Below, piece by piece: positions 24,591 to 32,652 of a stretch of 64,000 nucleotides of DNA. Every line of letters begins with the position of its first letter. Position 1 is the stretch's first letter. The notes beneath the pieces were generated by a model. That model was not told the origin of the DNA and made no database searches. It worked only from the letters and a program-made list of their open reading frames with translations. Both the position numbers and the translations under genes were made by a program. This DNA is from Methylobacillus methanolivorans (GTDB taxonomy: Bacteria; Pseudomonadota; Gammaproteobacteria; Burkholderiales; Methylophilaceae): assembly GCF_044751345.1 (NCBI RefSeq), contig NZ_JBIWXY010000001.1, forward strand, positions 1,364,001 through 1,428,000, read 5' to 3'.

Positions 24591-24700
24591 TTGAAAAATA
24601 AAATTATCAAAACCATTGCAGCACAAGGATTTTACCCACTTGTTTGGGAGACCCCATCCCACCAAACACCTATTCAGGGATGATTAACCAAATAATAAAG

Positions 24701-24724
24701 AACCCGCTCCAAGCGGGTTTTTTA
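24701..24724 (+). terminator. Terminator beyond the island
   Basis: AACCCGCT, loop CCA, AGCGGGTT then TTTTTAT. An 8-bp perfect stem with U-tract, just outside the attR-like sequence; perhaps the original downstream neighbour of the tRNA. Confidence 0.8.
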
Positions 24725-25003
24725 TTGCCATCAATCTCAATAGCGCAAGCATACATTTTCATCATTCCGTATGCATCACGTCATCATGCAGACACCCTAT
24801 AAAGCTGTTTTATGTACAAAACTTCAGTGCAATGCAGGTAAAAATAGCCAACAACAGATCAGCATGATGTCTCGATACAAAATCCTAACAATCAACACAT
24901 ATCTGTCATATTTCAACTAACTCAATCAGTCTTTTTCGACTGTTTAATTTGACACTTTGTGATAGCCTACTTCCCATCAAACTGTACAATCAGGTGAGGC
25001 AGC
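24725..25003. other. Region upstream of crcB
   Basis: 279 bp without ORF. TTGACA occurs at 24949-24954 but no good -10 follows. I looked for the conserved core of the fluoride riboswitch and did not find it. Confidence 0.35.
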
Positions 25004-25384
25004 ATGCAGCAATTATTTTTAGTAGCCATTGGTGGAGCCATTGGATCTATTGCCCGATTCAAGCTTGCTGGATTCATGATGAATCAAGCGACTGACTGGA
25101 AATTTCCGCTAGGCACTTTCACTGTGAATATTTTAGGCTGCCTGGTGATTGGCGCCCTCGCAGGCCTGGCGGATAAATACGATTTATTTTCACCTGATTG
25201 GAAGATTTTTTTGTTCACTGGATTGCTGGGTGGATTTACTACATTTTCTGCTTTTGGCTTAGAAACCATGATACTTCTCAGAAATGGAGACATCATGACT
25301 GCCCTACTTTATGTATCACTCAGCGTCATCATTGGTGTTGTACTAATGTATGGCAGCTTTATGATTTTCCGTCATCTCTTTTGA
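25004..25384 (+). CDS. crcB: Fluoride exporter CrcB/FluC
   Basis: 126-aa membrane protein with four helices (about 3-20, 36-56, 64-84 and 96-118). Family signatures: GGAIGSIARFKLAG at the N-terminus, TFTVNILGCLVIGAL with the conserved Asn, and GLLGGFTTFSAFGLE. CrcB forms a dual-topology dimeric fluoride channel that lowers cytoplasmic fluoride. GAGG before ATG is a good ribosome site. Confidence 0.93.
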   Translation: MQQLFLVAIGGAIGSIARFKLAGFMMNQATDWKFPLGTFTVNILGCLVIGALAGLADKYDLFSPDWKIFLFTGLLGGFTTFSAFGLETMILLRNGDIMTALLYVSLSVIIGVVLMYGSFMIFRHLF

Positions 25385-25393
25385 AGTTAATCA

Positions 25394-25426
25394 TTGTTTT
25401 ATTTTTGGATTTAATTTGAATATAAT
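25394..25426 (+). promoter_or_regulatory. Sigma70-like promoter candidate
   Basis: Consensus TATAAT at 25421-25426, in an AT-rich stretch 80 bp before the 78-aa gene; the -35 (TTGTTT near 25394) is weak and at long spacing. Confidence 0.3.
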
Positions 25427-25506
25427 GCAAATCCATAGTGCATCATTAATGCCTTTAATACATTCATCTCCATTTACTCCCACACCCTTAAAAACAGGAT
25501 CTACAC

Positions 25507-25743
25507 ATGGCAAACATTGATACAAAAAGAGAAAAACTGAAGCAAAAGATTTCTGCATTGACCGAACAACTGGAAGCTCTCGAACAAAAGCCTGTAGAGT
25601 TGAATCGTCAAAGTGAAGGCATGCCAGAACTGATTGCAGCATTTGATGCAGTTGTCAAAACTCATAAGGTCGCAGCAGTGGACGTATTTGAAGTACTGCT
25701 CAAGGCAAAAAGAACTGGTATGACATTATCCAAGAAAGTGTAA
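25507..25743 (+). CDS. Small coiled-coil hypothetical protein
   Basis: 78-aa soluble protein. Residues 5-30 (KREKLKQKISALTEQLEALE) form a coiled coil; the rest is helical (MPELIAAFDAVVKTHKVAAV) and ends KRTGMTLSKKV. The coiled coil plus basic tail is reminiscent of truncated H-NS-like proteins, but the AT-hook-like core is absent and I do not assign it. It is followed by a strong terminator, so it is a monocistronic gene. Confidence 0.7.
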   Translation: MANIDTKREKLKQKISALTEQLEALEQKPVELNRQSEGMPELIAAFDAVVKTHKVAAVDVFEVLLKAKRTGMTLSKKV

Positions 25744-25756
25744 TGCCAGATTGTTG

Positions 25757-25794
25757 CAATAAAAAAGGCGGATTGGTTTCCGCCTTTTTTATTG
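25757..25794. terminator. Strong bidirectional terminator
   Basis: 16-bp perfect inverted repeat, CAATAAAAAAGGCGGA against TCCGCCTTTTTTATTG, 6-nt loop; sits between converging genes. Confidence 0.93.
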
Positions 25795-25800
25795 CCTTGT

Positions 25801-27405
25801 TTACAACAACCAGTCGATAGGCATCACAGATAATACCCGGACAAAAAGTCGTTGTAGCCAGCTAGTGCCAGGATCAACATCATATCGTTGCTCCACGCCA
25901 TCCTGATATGAAACCCAGTACAACCGATTATTTTCATTCAAGCGCACTTCATAAGCATTTTCGGGTATACCTGACTTGAATGCATTTTCCACTTGCTCAG
26001 CCAAGCTAGGGCTTTCAATAATAAACCCTAGCTCGGTGTTAAGCCTTGCAGAGCGTGGATCAAAATTGAATGATCCGATAAAAACATGGGAGCGATCAAT
26101 CGTGAAGGTTTTGGCATGCAAGCTGGAGCCTGAGCTACCAAATGGCCCCAAATAATCCTTCATATGTCTAGTGCCTGCTTGACGACGCATTTCATATAGC
26201 TGGATACCAGCTTGCAACAATGGTTTACGCCACTTGGCATAACCTGCATGCACTGCTGCCACATCGGTAGATTCAAGTGCATTGGTCAAAATTCGTATCT
26301 TGATTCCTCGTCCAGCTAGGCGGGAGAACCCATTAACGCCTGTCTGGGTTGGCACAAAATAAGGCGAGACAAGGTCTACACTTTCTCGCGGATTACGGAG
26401 AATTCGTGCCAAATCAAACACCATCAGGTCTCGATCTGCGACTTCACCTGTGACCTTCTCTGGGCTGTCACTCAGCAACTCAACCTCGGCCCAGTCAAAT
26501 GCATGTTGCCCATCAATAAAATCGTGAATAAATTGACTGTCTTTTAGCGCTTTCAGATAGCCTTGCCCTGTCACAGTTTTTTCTGCCTGTTCTGCTGCGT
26601 CACTTAATCTTTGCAACTCATCGTCATTTGGCTCATGAATCAATACACTCAAAGGATAAGCCGAAGCGCTTGCCCAATAACGATCAAAATCCCGCGAAGT
26701 ATCGTCCACTACCGCACCAATCGCCATTACATCAAGGTCTGCAAATAGCACGCCATCAGTTGCGCCAAAATACTCATCCCCTACATTACGGCCACCAATA
26801 ATGGTCACCATGTTGTCGGCAATAAAGGACTTATTGTGCATACGGCGATTAAGCCGCGAAAAATCAAAGAGAAACCCTAGCTTCTTGAATGTACGAAACG
26901 GAAACGGGTTAAACAAGCGAATTTCCATATTAGGATGCTGGTTAAGTGCTGCGAGCCTGGCGTCCAGTGCCCGTCCATCAATTCCATTATCGTCCAGCAG
27001 CAAACGTACTCTCACGCCTCGTTCGGCGGCTTTGCGCAAAGCTTCCAGAAACAAGATGCCGGTATTGTCATTGCGCCAGATGTAATACTGCACATCCAAG
27101 GTTTTTTGCGCGGAATGAGTCAACAACATACGGGCAGCGAAAGCACTATAGGCATCCAGCAGAGGCATGATGCCCGATTGCCCAGGATGTGCAGCCTTAA
27201 GTGGCTGCATGGTCTGGCCCAGCTTGGTGCCCACGACTTCTTCTGGTTTTAGCGCGACAGAGGGTGGCTTTTCGCTATCACGCACATGTGGCAGGCCACA
27301 GGCTAGCAAGGGCATGATAAGCACTAGCATGATGATGCGCTGATACCAAGTGATGCCTCCTGGTAACAAACTGCGTATGCCGGGTTTATTCAAGAAGCCC
27401 CTCAT
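25801..27405 (-). CDS. Phospholipase D family protein, cardiolipin synthase C-like
   Basis: 534-aa PLD-superfamily enzyme with two HKD motifs: HNKSFIADN (about 189-197) and HAKTFTIDRSHVFIGSFNFD (about 415-434). Overall plan matches ClsC/YmdC, which makes cardiolipin from phosphatidylglycerol and phosphatidylethanolamine. The N-terminus has a lipobox-like PLLAC, so a start at Met26 or Met30 (about 27.33 kb) would give a lipoprotein; the longer start adds a basic N-terminus. No ymdB-like partner is adjacent. Confidence 0.85.
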   Translation of the reverse strand: MRGFLNKPGIRSLLPGGITWYQRIIMLVLIMPLLACGLPHVRDSEKPPSVALKPEEVVGTKLGQTMQPLKAAHPGQSGIMPLLDAYSAFAARMLLTHSAQKTLDVQYYIWRNDNTGILFLEALRKAAERGVRVRLLLDDNGIDGRALDARLAALNQHPNMEIRLFNPFPFRTFKKLGFLFDFSRLNRRMHNKSFIADNMVTIIGGRNVGDEYFGATDGVLFADLDVMAIGAVVDDTSRDFDRYWASASAYPLSVLIHEPNDDELQRLSDAAEQAEKTVTGQGYLKALKDSQFIHDFIDGQHAFDWAEVELLSDSPEKVTGEVADRDLMVFDLARILRNPRESVDLVSPYFVPTQTGVNGFSRLAGRGIKIRILTNALESTDVAAVHAGYAKWRKPLLQAGIQLYEMRRQAGTRHMKDYLGPFGSSGSSLHAKTFTIDRSHVFIGSFNFDPRSARLNTELGFIIESPSLAEQVENAFKSGIPENAYEVRLNENNRLYWVSYQDGVEQRYDVDPGTSWLQRLFVRVLSVMPIDWLL

Positions 27406-27617
27406 GCTGCTGTCTTTTTCATGTTCAGCTTATCTTTCAAGAATCATCAAGAGAGTAATGCTGTGTGCTGTGACACATCAAAATATCGCAGGTTCTGTGA
27501 ATTGTTTGCTACGCGAAATACTCGCCTTATCGGGAAAAATGGAACAATCCAGCCAGGTTATAATCCATGCATAATACCAACAACAGCAATCTACTATTGA
27601 TGAACAAGGAGAAGCAT

Positions 27618-27887
27618 ATGGTGACCAACCCATCCCAACAAAAAGGTTCGCGCATCTGGCTTTGGTTATTTATTTTTGTCTTTGTCGGTGCAGTACTGCT
27701 TTACTATATATTTGGTACGCCTGCGGCACCTGATAGCTTGGAGCAGAGAAATGATCGCGCAGCGATCGAGGATTGCTGGAAACGTCACGCCAACTCGGCA
27801 CTATCGCCCACTGAGCTCAAATATGTCGCCGAGGCTTGCGAGTTTATGGAAAATGAATTTGTGCTGAAATATCGGCAGAACCCTTAA
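27618..27887 (+). CDS. Small single-pass membrane protein
   Basis: 89-aa protein with one membrane helix (about 14-33, LWLFIFVFVGAVLLYYIFG) and a periplasmic tail containing two Cys (EDCWKRHANSAL, EACEFMENEF), which could form a disulfide. AAGGAG 6 nt before ATG 27618 fixes the start. No known family recognised. Confidence 0.7.
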   Translation: MVTNPSQQKGSRIWLWLFIFVFVGAVLLYYIFGTPAAPDSLEQRNDRAAIEDCWKRHANSALSPTELKYVAEACEFMENEFVLKYRQNP

Positions 27888-28011
27888 TTCCAAGCACTAA
27901 CCCATAAAAAATAAAAAACTTTCATTCAATATATCGGGGACTCTCAAGAATGGCGGGGTAAGCCATTCACCTGGAACAAGCAATCCAGGCTAATAACAAG
28001 AGATAACCATC

Positions 28012-28932
28012 ATGCCCGGTGCATTTGCCCACCTCACTCTCATCAACCACTTGCGGGAAACACCTAGGCTAGAAACTGCTCCTGGGTTCCCGCGCCAGGC
28101 CATTCCTTGGCTATTGCGACATTTCAAGTTCGCCGAGCTTGGCGCAGTTAGCCCAGATTATCCTTACCTCGCCATTCGCGATGCATCTTCGCTAGCCTGG
28201 GCAGATAACATGCACTACCTACGCACTGGCGAAATCATTCATGCCGGTATTCATATCCTCAGGCAATGGCAAGGCATGCAAAGGGAAAAGGGAATGGCCT
28301 GGTTATTAGGCTATGTGTCGCATGTGATCATGGATGTCACGATCCACCCAGTGGTAGAGCTGAAAGTCGGGCCTTATGCTGCCAATAAGCGCCATCATCG
28401 GCAATGTGAAATGCATCAGGACGCCTATATCTTTCAACGCCTAAACCTGGGAGGCATCGGCTTATCCGAACACTTATCGTCGGGCATCTGGGCTTGTCGC
28501 GAGCCCGGAACCAAAATGCTGGATAAAGATATTCATGCCTTATGGTCAGGGATGCTGCAACGAACCTATCCGCAAGCCTACGCGGATAATCTACCTGCAA
28601 TTCACAAGTGGCACCAACGCTTCAATCGCATGGTGAATAAAATTGCGGAGGAAGGTAACCGCCTCATGCCTTTTGCACGCCATCTTGGAGTACGTGCAGG
28701 CTTAACCTATCCCAATGAGGTTGACCAGCAATACATCAAACAATTACAGACTCCTGGCGAACGGATGGATTATGACGTCCTGTTCAACCATGCTTTGCAC
28801 AATACGCTGCAAATATGGACAGTGGTTGCCAATGCCGTTATCAATCAAGATGATACTTATAAAACTGTGGTACGCAACTGGAACCTTGATACCGGAAAGA
28901 ACGAGCATGGCCAATTCGGCTTTTGGGCATAA
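28012..28932 (+). CDS. Zinc-dependent phospholipase C-like protein (PF00882 type)
   Basis: 306-aa protein beginning MPGAFAHLTLINHLRE, with several His/Asp metal-ligand candidates in the order of the bacterial PLC/zinc-nuclease fold: AHLT near the start, LGAVSPDYPYL, WADNMHYL and LGYVSHVIMDVTIHPVVE. No signal peptide is seen, unlike secreted PLCs, so a cytoplasmic hydrolase is possible. The lipoprotein gene that follows starts inside its last 26 nt, so they are coupled. Confidence 0.65.
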   Translation: MPGAFAHLTLINHLRETPRLETAPGFPRQAIPWLLRHFKFAELGAVSPDYPYLAIRDASSLAWADNMHYLRTGEIIHAGIHILRQWQGMQREKGMAWLLGYVSHVIMDVTIHPVVELKVGPYAANKRHHRQCEMHQDAYIFQRLNLGGIGLSEHLSSGIWACREPGTKMLDKDIHALWSGMLQRTYPQAYADNLPAIHKWHQRFNRMVNKIAEEGNRLMPFARHLGVRAGLTYPNEVDQQYIKQLQTPGERMDYDVLFNHALHNTLQIWTVVANAVINQDDTYKTVVRNWNLDTGKNEHGQFGFWA

Positions 28933-29356
28933 GTCCACTTTATATTTTCTGGTCAGCATTCTGATGCTGACTAGCGGATGCAGCACAATTCGTACCTCGC
29001 ATGAGGAAGCCATGCTCATGGAGGCCTCCCGCCTGACCAAGCTTAGCAGTGCTGTAGAAGCCACCGTGAGATATGAACCTGATGTCCACACCTTAAGCGA
29101 AGCAGAAATCCTGCAACAGGCCACAGCGCATGACAGCACATTACTCAGCTCGTTTCAGCATCGCCTATTACGAGTGAAGGTGGAAAACAGACATGCCCTG
29201 GTACTGGTCTGTACCAAGGATGGCCACCGGGGACTAATTGAGGATGCTGGATGCAGCGCTGCGGCAGACAAGCATTTATGGATGTCCCCCTCGGCGCCTT
29301 GTGAATTTACCCTGCAAATCACTGAGGTATGTCTATCACCACCCTCACCTCACTAG
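28907..29356 (+). CDS. Small lipoprotein of unknown function
   Basis: 149-aa predicted lipoprotein: signal peptide with lipobox LTSGC (Cys at about residue 25), then an unrecognised domain with three further Cys (LVCTKDG, EDAGCSA, APCEFTLQ). ATG 28907 has GGAAAG upstream and overlaps the end of the PF00882-like gene by 26 nt; the longer open frame from 28715 is a shadow of that gene. Confidence 0.72.
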   Translation: MANSAFGHKSTLYFLVSILMLTSGCSTIRTSHEEAMLMEASRLTKLSSAVEATVRYEPDVHTLSEAEILQQATAHDSTLLSSFQHRLLRVKVENRHALVLVCTKDGHRGLIEDAGCSAAADKHLWMSPSAPCEFTLQITEVCLSPPSPH

Positions 29357-29477
29357 GCACGCGGTTGGCAGGGAGCATTCATTTTGTAACAATAGATGCA
29401 GGCGGAGCATACCGCCAGCGCGGCATTAAGTACTGATCGTTGATTATCTCGGGGAATATATTTGGAAAGAATGCATC

Positions 29478-29738
29478 ATGGAACGAATTCCAAAATTGCA
29501 AGCACAGGTGGAAGCGATGGCGCTGCAGTTGAATCAACGCACGTTGGAAAGCCTGGAATACCGCATCCTCATGAAGGCGGTAGTAGAGTCGCACCCCGAC
29601 AAGGTTGCGCTATCAAATTGCATTCAAGAACAGCGCGAGAGGTTGGTTGAACAAGGTGTGATTGGCAATATCGTGGATGGAGACCACGACTATCTCAACC
29701 AATACATAGAAAAGTGGCTTAGCCTCTGCCAGCAGTAA
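29478..29738 (+). CDS. Hypothetical helical protein (86 aa)
   Basis: 86-aa soluble helical protein (IPKLQAQVEAMALQLNQRTL; SNCIQEQRERLVEQGVIGN). GGAAAG lies about 10 nt before the ATG. A GGCGG/CCGCC hairpin sits in its leader at about 29402. No family recognised. It faces two small minus-strand genes. Confidence 0.55.
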   Translation: MERIPKLQAQVEAMALQLNQRTLESLEYRILMKAVVESHPDKVALSNCIQEQRERLVEQGVIGNIVDGDHDYLNQYIEKWLSLCQQ

Positions 29739-29743
29739 GTGGC

Positions 29744-29983
29744 TCAAGTCCCGGCTAGCTGATTAAAGTAAACCCTGGCATATTTACCAACTGCATCAGT
29801 CATAGGAACAGCCACCACTTGATAATCGTCTCCAGCATAATGTAGCGCCTCCTCGACGATAAGCTGAAAGTCATCAAGAGCTCTCTGACTTGAGTCCCGT
29901 GGTGTGATAACGAAACCATTCAACACCAATTCCACCTCATGATGAGGAGAAGGTGTTTTCAGTTTGGTAATTAGGCTTTCCAT
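29744..29983 (-). CDS. Hypothetical protein (79 aa)
   Basis: 79-aa soluble protein with a mixed alpha/beta look (HHEVELVLNGFVITPRD; DDFQLIVEEALHYAGDDYQV). It lies 12 nt downstream of the 65-aa gene on the same strand, forming a probable operon with the SRPBCC gene further upstream. Function unknown. Confidence 0.55.
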   Translation of the reverse strand: MESLITKLKTPSPHHEVELVLNGFVITPRDSSQRALDDFQLIVEEALHYAGDDYQVVAVPMTDAVGKYARVYFNQLAGT

Positions 29984-29995
29984 GTCGATGGAATA

Positions 29996-30193
29996 TTATT
30001 TTTCCACATATTCTGATACGGCTTGTATAGTCACAGCCTCATTGGCTAGATCAGGACACTCCAACTCAAATTGGCTCTTGCCTATGCGATAGGCTTCCTC
30101 AATGTTGGAAGCATTCACTTGATTGCGCCATACAGGCGGTCCTCCAGCTTGACCTTGACTCATGGAACGCACACTCACCATGAACAATCCCAT
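29996..30193 (-). CDS. Hypothetical protein (65 aa)
   Basis: 65-aa soluble protein (QVNASNIEEAYRIGKSQFEL; EAVTIQAVSEYVEK). The GGGGTG before the ATG is a fair ribosome site. It sits 13 nt after the SRPBCC gene and 12 nt before the 79-aa gene, all minus strand. No family recognised. Confidence 0.5.
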   Translation of the reverse strand: MGLFMVSVRSMSQGQAGGPPVWRNQVNASNIEEAYRIGKSQFELECPDLANEAVTIQAVSEYVEK

Positions 30194-30206
30194 AGCACAC
30201 CCCTAC

Positions 30207-30683
30207 CTAATATCGTGATGACAATCCAATACGATTGGCAAACTGTCGGTGCCAACTGCCTCCCGACAGTTTGCGAGATTCCAAGAGATGGCGATAACGC
30301 TCCAGATCCTCAACAATTTTACGCTCCAACCTGTCAGTAATATCGCTGGCAACTTCAACGAACTCCTCACACTCATACTCAATTTCCAGACGCACACGGG
30401 TTGAGTGAGGATCCACCTGCTGGAAAGACACGACACCTGCATTATGTACGCCAGAGACACTACGCCAAGCAATATAATCATCTAGCACCTGCTCAACAAT
30501 TTCCGCTTCCCACTCCACCGCATGCCCATCTGCCTGGGCAAGCCACCATACATGCCTGTCATCTAATTGCTTGACGTTAATCACGCTCTGCATGAAATAG
30601 GGAAAGGTTTCAAACTGGATCCACTGGTTATAAGCAATCTTCACTGGAACCTTGATGTCTATGCTTGTTGCAATCGTGGGCAT
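30207..30683 (-). CDS. SRPBCC (START-like) family protein
   Basis: 158-aa protein with the SRPBCC opening TSIDIKVPVKIAYNQWIQFE and FPYFMQSVINVKQLDDRHVWW, as in COQ10/polyketide-cyclase-like proteins that bind hydrophobic ligands; VEWEAEIVEQVLDDYIAWRS forms the middle strands and a long C-terminal helix closes the pocket. In bacteria this subgroup is often near stress genes and its ligand is unknown. First gene of a three-gene minus-strand set. Confidence 0.82.
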   Translation of the reverse strand: MPTIATSIDIKVPVKIAYNQWIQFETFPYFMQSVINVKQLDDRHVWWLAQADGHAVEWEAEIVEQVLDDYIAWRSVSGVHNAGVVSFQQVDPHSTRVRLEIEYECEEFVEVASDITDRLERKIVEDLERYRHLLESRKLSGGSWHRQFANRIGLSSRY

Positions 30684-30959
30684 ATCAGCGCTCCAAACGT
30701 ATTACTTAGCTAGCAGTGTAAAGTTTTCAATCCAGACACAAGAGTTGGCCTGTTCCTAAAAAAATGTCAGAAAAACCAACGATGTCTTTAGGCACGGCAG
30801 AAATCATATAGCTCCCGGGCTTCAACTAGTTTCATATAAAAAGTTGCGCACTGACATAATCTTGAGTTAATTTCGGAGTATCCATAGACCATTGACGCAA
30901 TTACTTGGTGTGTGGCCAGCAATTTGATTTCCTGCCAAGTTTGAAAGGTTTCCCCCGCC

Positions 30960-32627
30960 ATGGAGCACACGCCACTCATTGCCACCATCGTCGGAGGACT
31001 GGTACTTGCCTTTATGTTTGGCATGATCGCCCATCGCCTGAAAATGCCTCCTCTCGTCGGCTACTTGCTTGCCGGTGTCGTGGTTGGTCCCTATACGCCA
31101 GGCTTTGTTGCCGATGCCAATCTCGCCCATGAACTGTCTGAAATTGGCGTCATCTTGCTGATGTTTGGCGTCGGCTTGCACTTTTCATTACGCGACCTGC
31201 TCTCCGTCAAATCAATTGCCATCCCCGGCGCCATCGTGCAGATCGCCATCGCAACATTGCTTGGCCTATCGCTAGCGTTAGCCATCGGCTGGCCATTAGG
31301 AGAAGGGCTGATTTTTGGCCTGGCCCTTTCCACAGCCAGCACCGTGGTCTTGCTCACTGCCCTGCAAGAAAGACGCATCCTCGAAACCAAGCGTGGACAA
31401 ATCGCCATTGGCTGGCTGATTGTCGAGGATATTGCCATGGTGCTCACTCTGGTGCTGGTTCCCGCCTTGAGCGGTATGCTGGGCGGCAATGGGGCTAGCC
31501 TGGATGGTGGAGAGCTCTTCAACACCATGGCCTTGACAATAGGCAAGGTCATTGCGTTTGTGGCGGTCATGCTACTGGTCGGGCGCCGAGTAATCCCCTG
31601 GTTGCTGGCCCGCACCGCAGCCACTGGCTCACGTGAGTTATTTAGGCTAGCCGTTCTTGCCATTGCTCTTGGCTTTGCACTGGGCGCTACCTATATTTTT
31701 GGCGTTTCCTTTGCGCTGGGCGCTTTCTTCGCCGGCATGATTTTGAGTGAATCCGAGCTCAGCCATCGTGCCGCAGAAGAGTCCTTGCCTTTACGTGATG
31801 CTTTTGCCGTGCTGTTCTTCGTTTCTGTGGGTATGCTGTTCGACCCTTCAATCTTGATCCGCGAGCCCTGGCTGATTCTGGCGACACTATTTATCATCGT
31901 CTTCGGCAAATCTTTGGCAGCTTATGCCATTGTGCTCGCGTTCGGTCACCCATTAGGTACCGCCCTGACGATCTCTGCCAGCTTGGCGCAGATTGGCGAG
32001 TTTTCTTTCATTCTTGCTTCCCTGGGAGCATCTCTGGGCTTGCTCTCAGATACCGGGCGCGACCTCATCCTTAGCGGTGCCATCTTGTCTATCCTCATCA
32101 ATCCACTCCTATTTGCGTGGCTGGATCGCCTGAAACCATGGCTACTTAATCGCGAAGACAAGAAACCTCTCAAGGGTGAAAGCGGTACTCGCATCATCTC
32201 TTACCCCTACCTTCATGCGCATGCCGTCTTGGTAGGCTATGGACGTGTGGGAAAGTTGGTAGGCGCATCGCTGCGTCAGCAGGATCAGCCCTTCATTGTG
32301 CTGGAAGACCAACCTGAAGTTGTACAGATGCTACGCGAACAAGGGACGCCTGCCTTATGTGGCAATGCCGTCGCACCCGGCATGATGGAAGCAGCCAATC
32401 TCAAGTCTGCACGTTGGTTGCTGGTTGCCATCCCTGATGCCTTGGAAGCGGGGCAAATTATTGAGCACGCCCGTAAAATCAACCCTCAAATCGAGGTGGT
32501 CGCGCGTGCGCACTCCGATGCTCAGATTGAGCATCTGGAAAAACATGGTGCTTCCTACACCATCATGGGTGAAAGAGAGATTGCCAAGGGCATGGCTAAC
32601 TGGGTACGTGCTGGCGTGGAATGGTAG
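30960..32627 (+). CDS. ybaL: YbaL-type K+/H+ antiporter with TrkA-N domain
   Basis: 555-aa CPA2 monovalent cation:proton antiporter. Twelve or so membrane helices cover residues 8-390 (MPPLVGYLLAGVVVGPYTPG; GVILLMFGVGLHFSLRDLLS), then a cytoplasmic RCK/TrkA-N nucleotide-binding domain (about 415-540) with Rossmann motif VLVGYGRVGKLVG. Very close in plan to E. coli YbaL/KefB. The ribosome site GAAAGG is 11 nt from ATG, a bit far. Confidence 0.9.
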   Translation: MEHTPLIATIVGGLVLAFMFGMIAHRLKMPPLVGYLLAGVVVGPYTPGFVADANLAHELSEIGVILLMFGVGLHFSLRDLLSVKSIAIPGAIVQIAIATLLGLSLALAIGWPLGEGLIFGLALSTASTVVLLTALQERRILETKRGQIAIGWLIVEDIAMVLTLVLVPALSGMLGGNGASLDGGELFNTMALTIGKVIAFVAVMLLVGRRVIPWLLARTAATGSRELFRLAVLAIALGFALGATYIFGVSFALGAFFAGMILSESELSHRAAEESLPLRDAFAVLFFVSVGMLFDPSILIREPWLILATLFIIVFGKSLAAYAIVLAFGHPLGTALTISASLAQIGEFSFILASLGASLGLLSDTGRDLILSGAILSILINPLLFAWLDRLKPWLLNREDKKPLKGESGTRIISYPYLHAHAVLVGYGRVGKLVGASLRQQDQPFIVLEDQPEVVQMLREQGTPALCGNAVAPGMMEAANLKSARWLLVAIPDALEAGQIIEHARKINPQIEVVARAHSDAQIEHLEKHGASYTIMGEREIAKGMANWVRAGVEW

Positions 32628-32652
32628 GCATGCCACGTAGCGCACTGTTCAT

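Larger units (their letters stand above)
19506..24665. mobile_element. Small integrative island at tRNA-Met (about 5.2 kb)
   Basis: Begins right after the tRNA-Met 3' end with a tRNA-targeting integrase gene pointing away from the tRNA. Contents: integrase, AlpA-like regulator, a long structured non-coding stretch, HTH protein, PEP-CTERM protein, unknown 134-aa protein and a hairpin-rich end. A 20-bp repeat with one mismatch (19621-19640, 24571-24590) lies near both ends. CCCCATC-ACCACCAA at the tRNA 3' end recurs as CCCCATCCCACCAA at 24652-24665, one base short, which I take as a decayed attR. No structural phage genes, replicase or conjugation genes are present, so it is a satellite-like or remnant element. 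Confidence 0.75.

Noticed and set aside
24725..25003. Fluoride riboswitch upstream of crcB
   Set aside because: The conserved pseudoknot core (GAUGG...UUCGCC...GCUGAUG-like) is not found on the plus strand.
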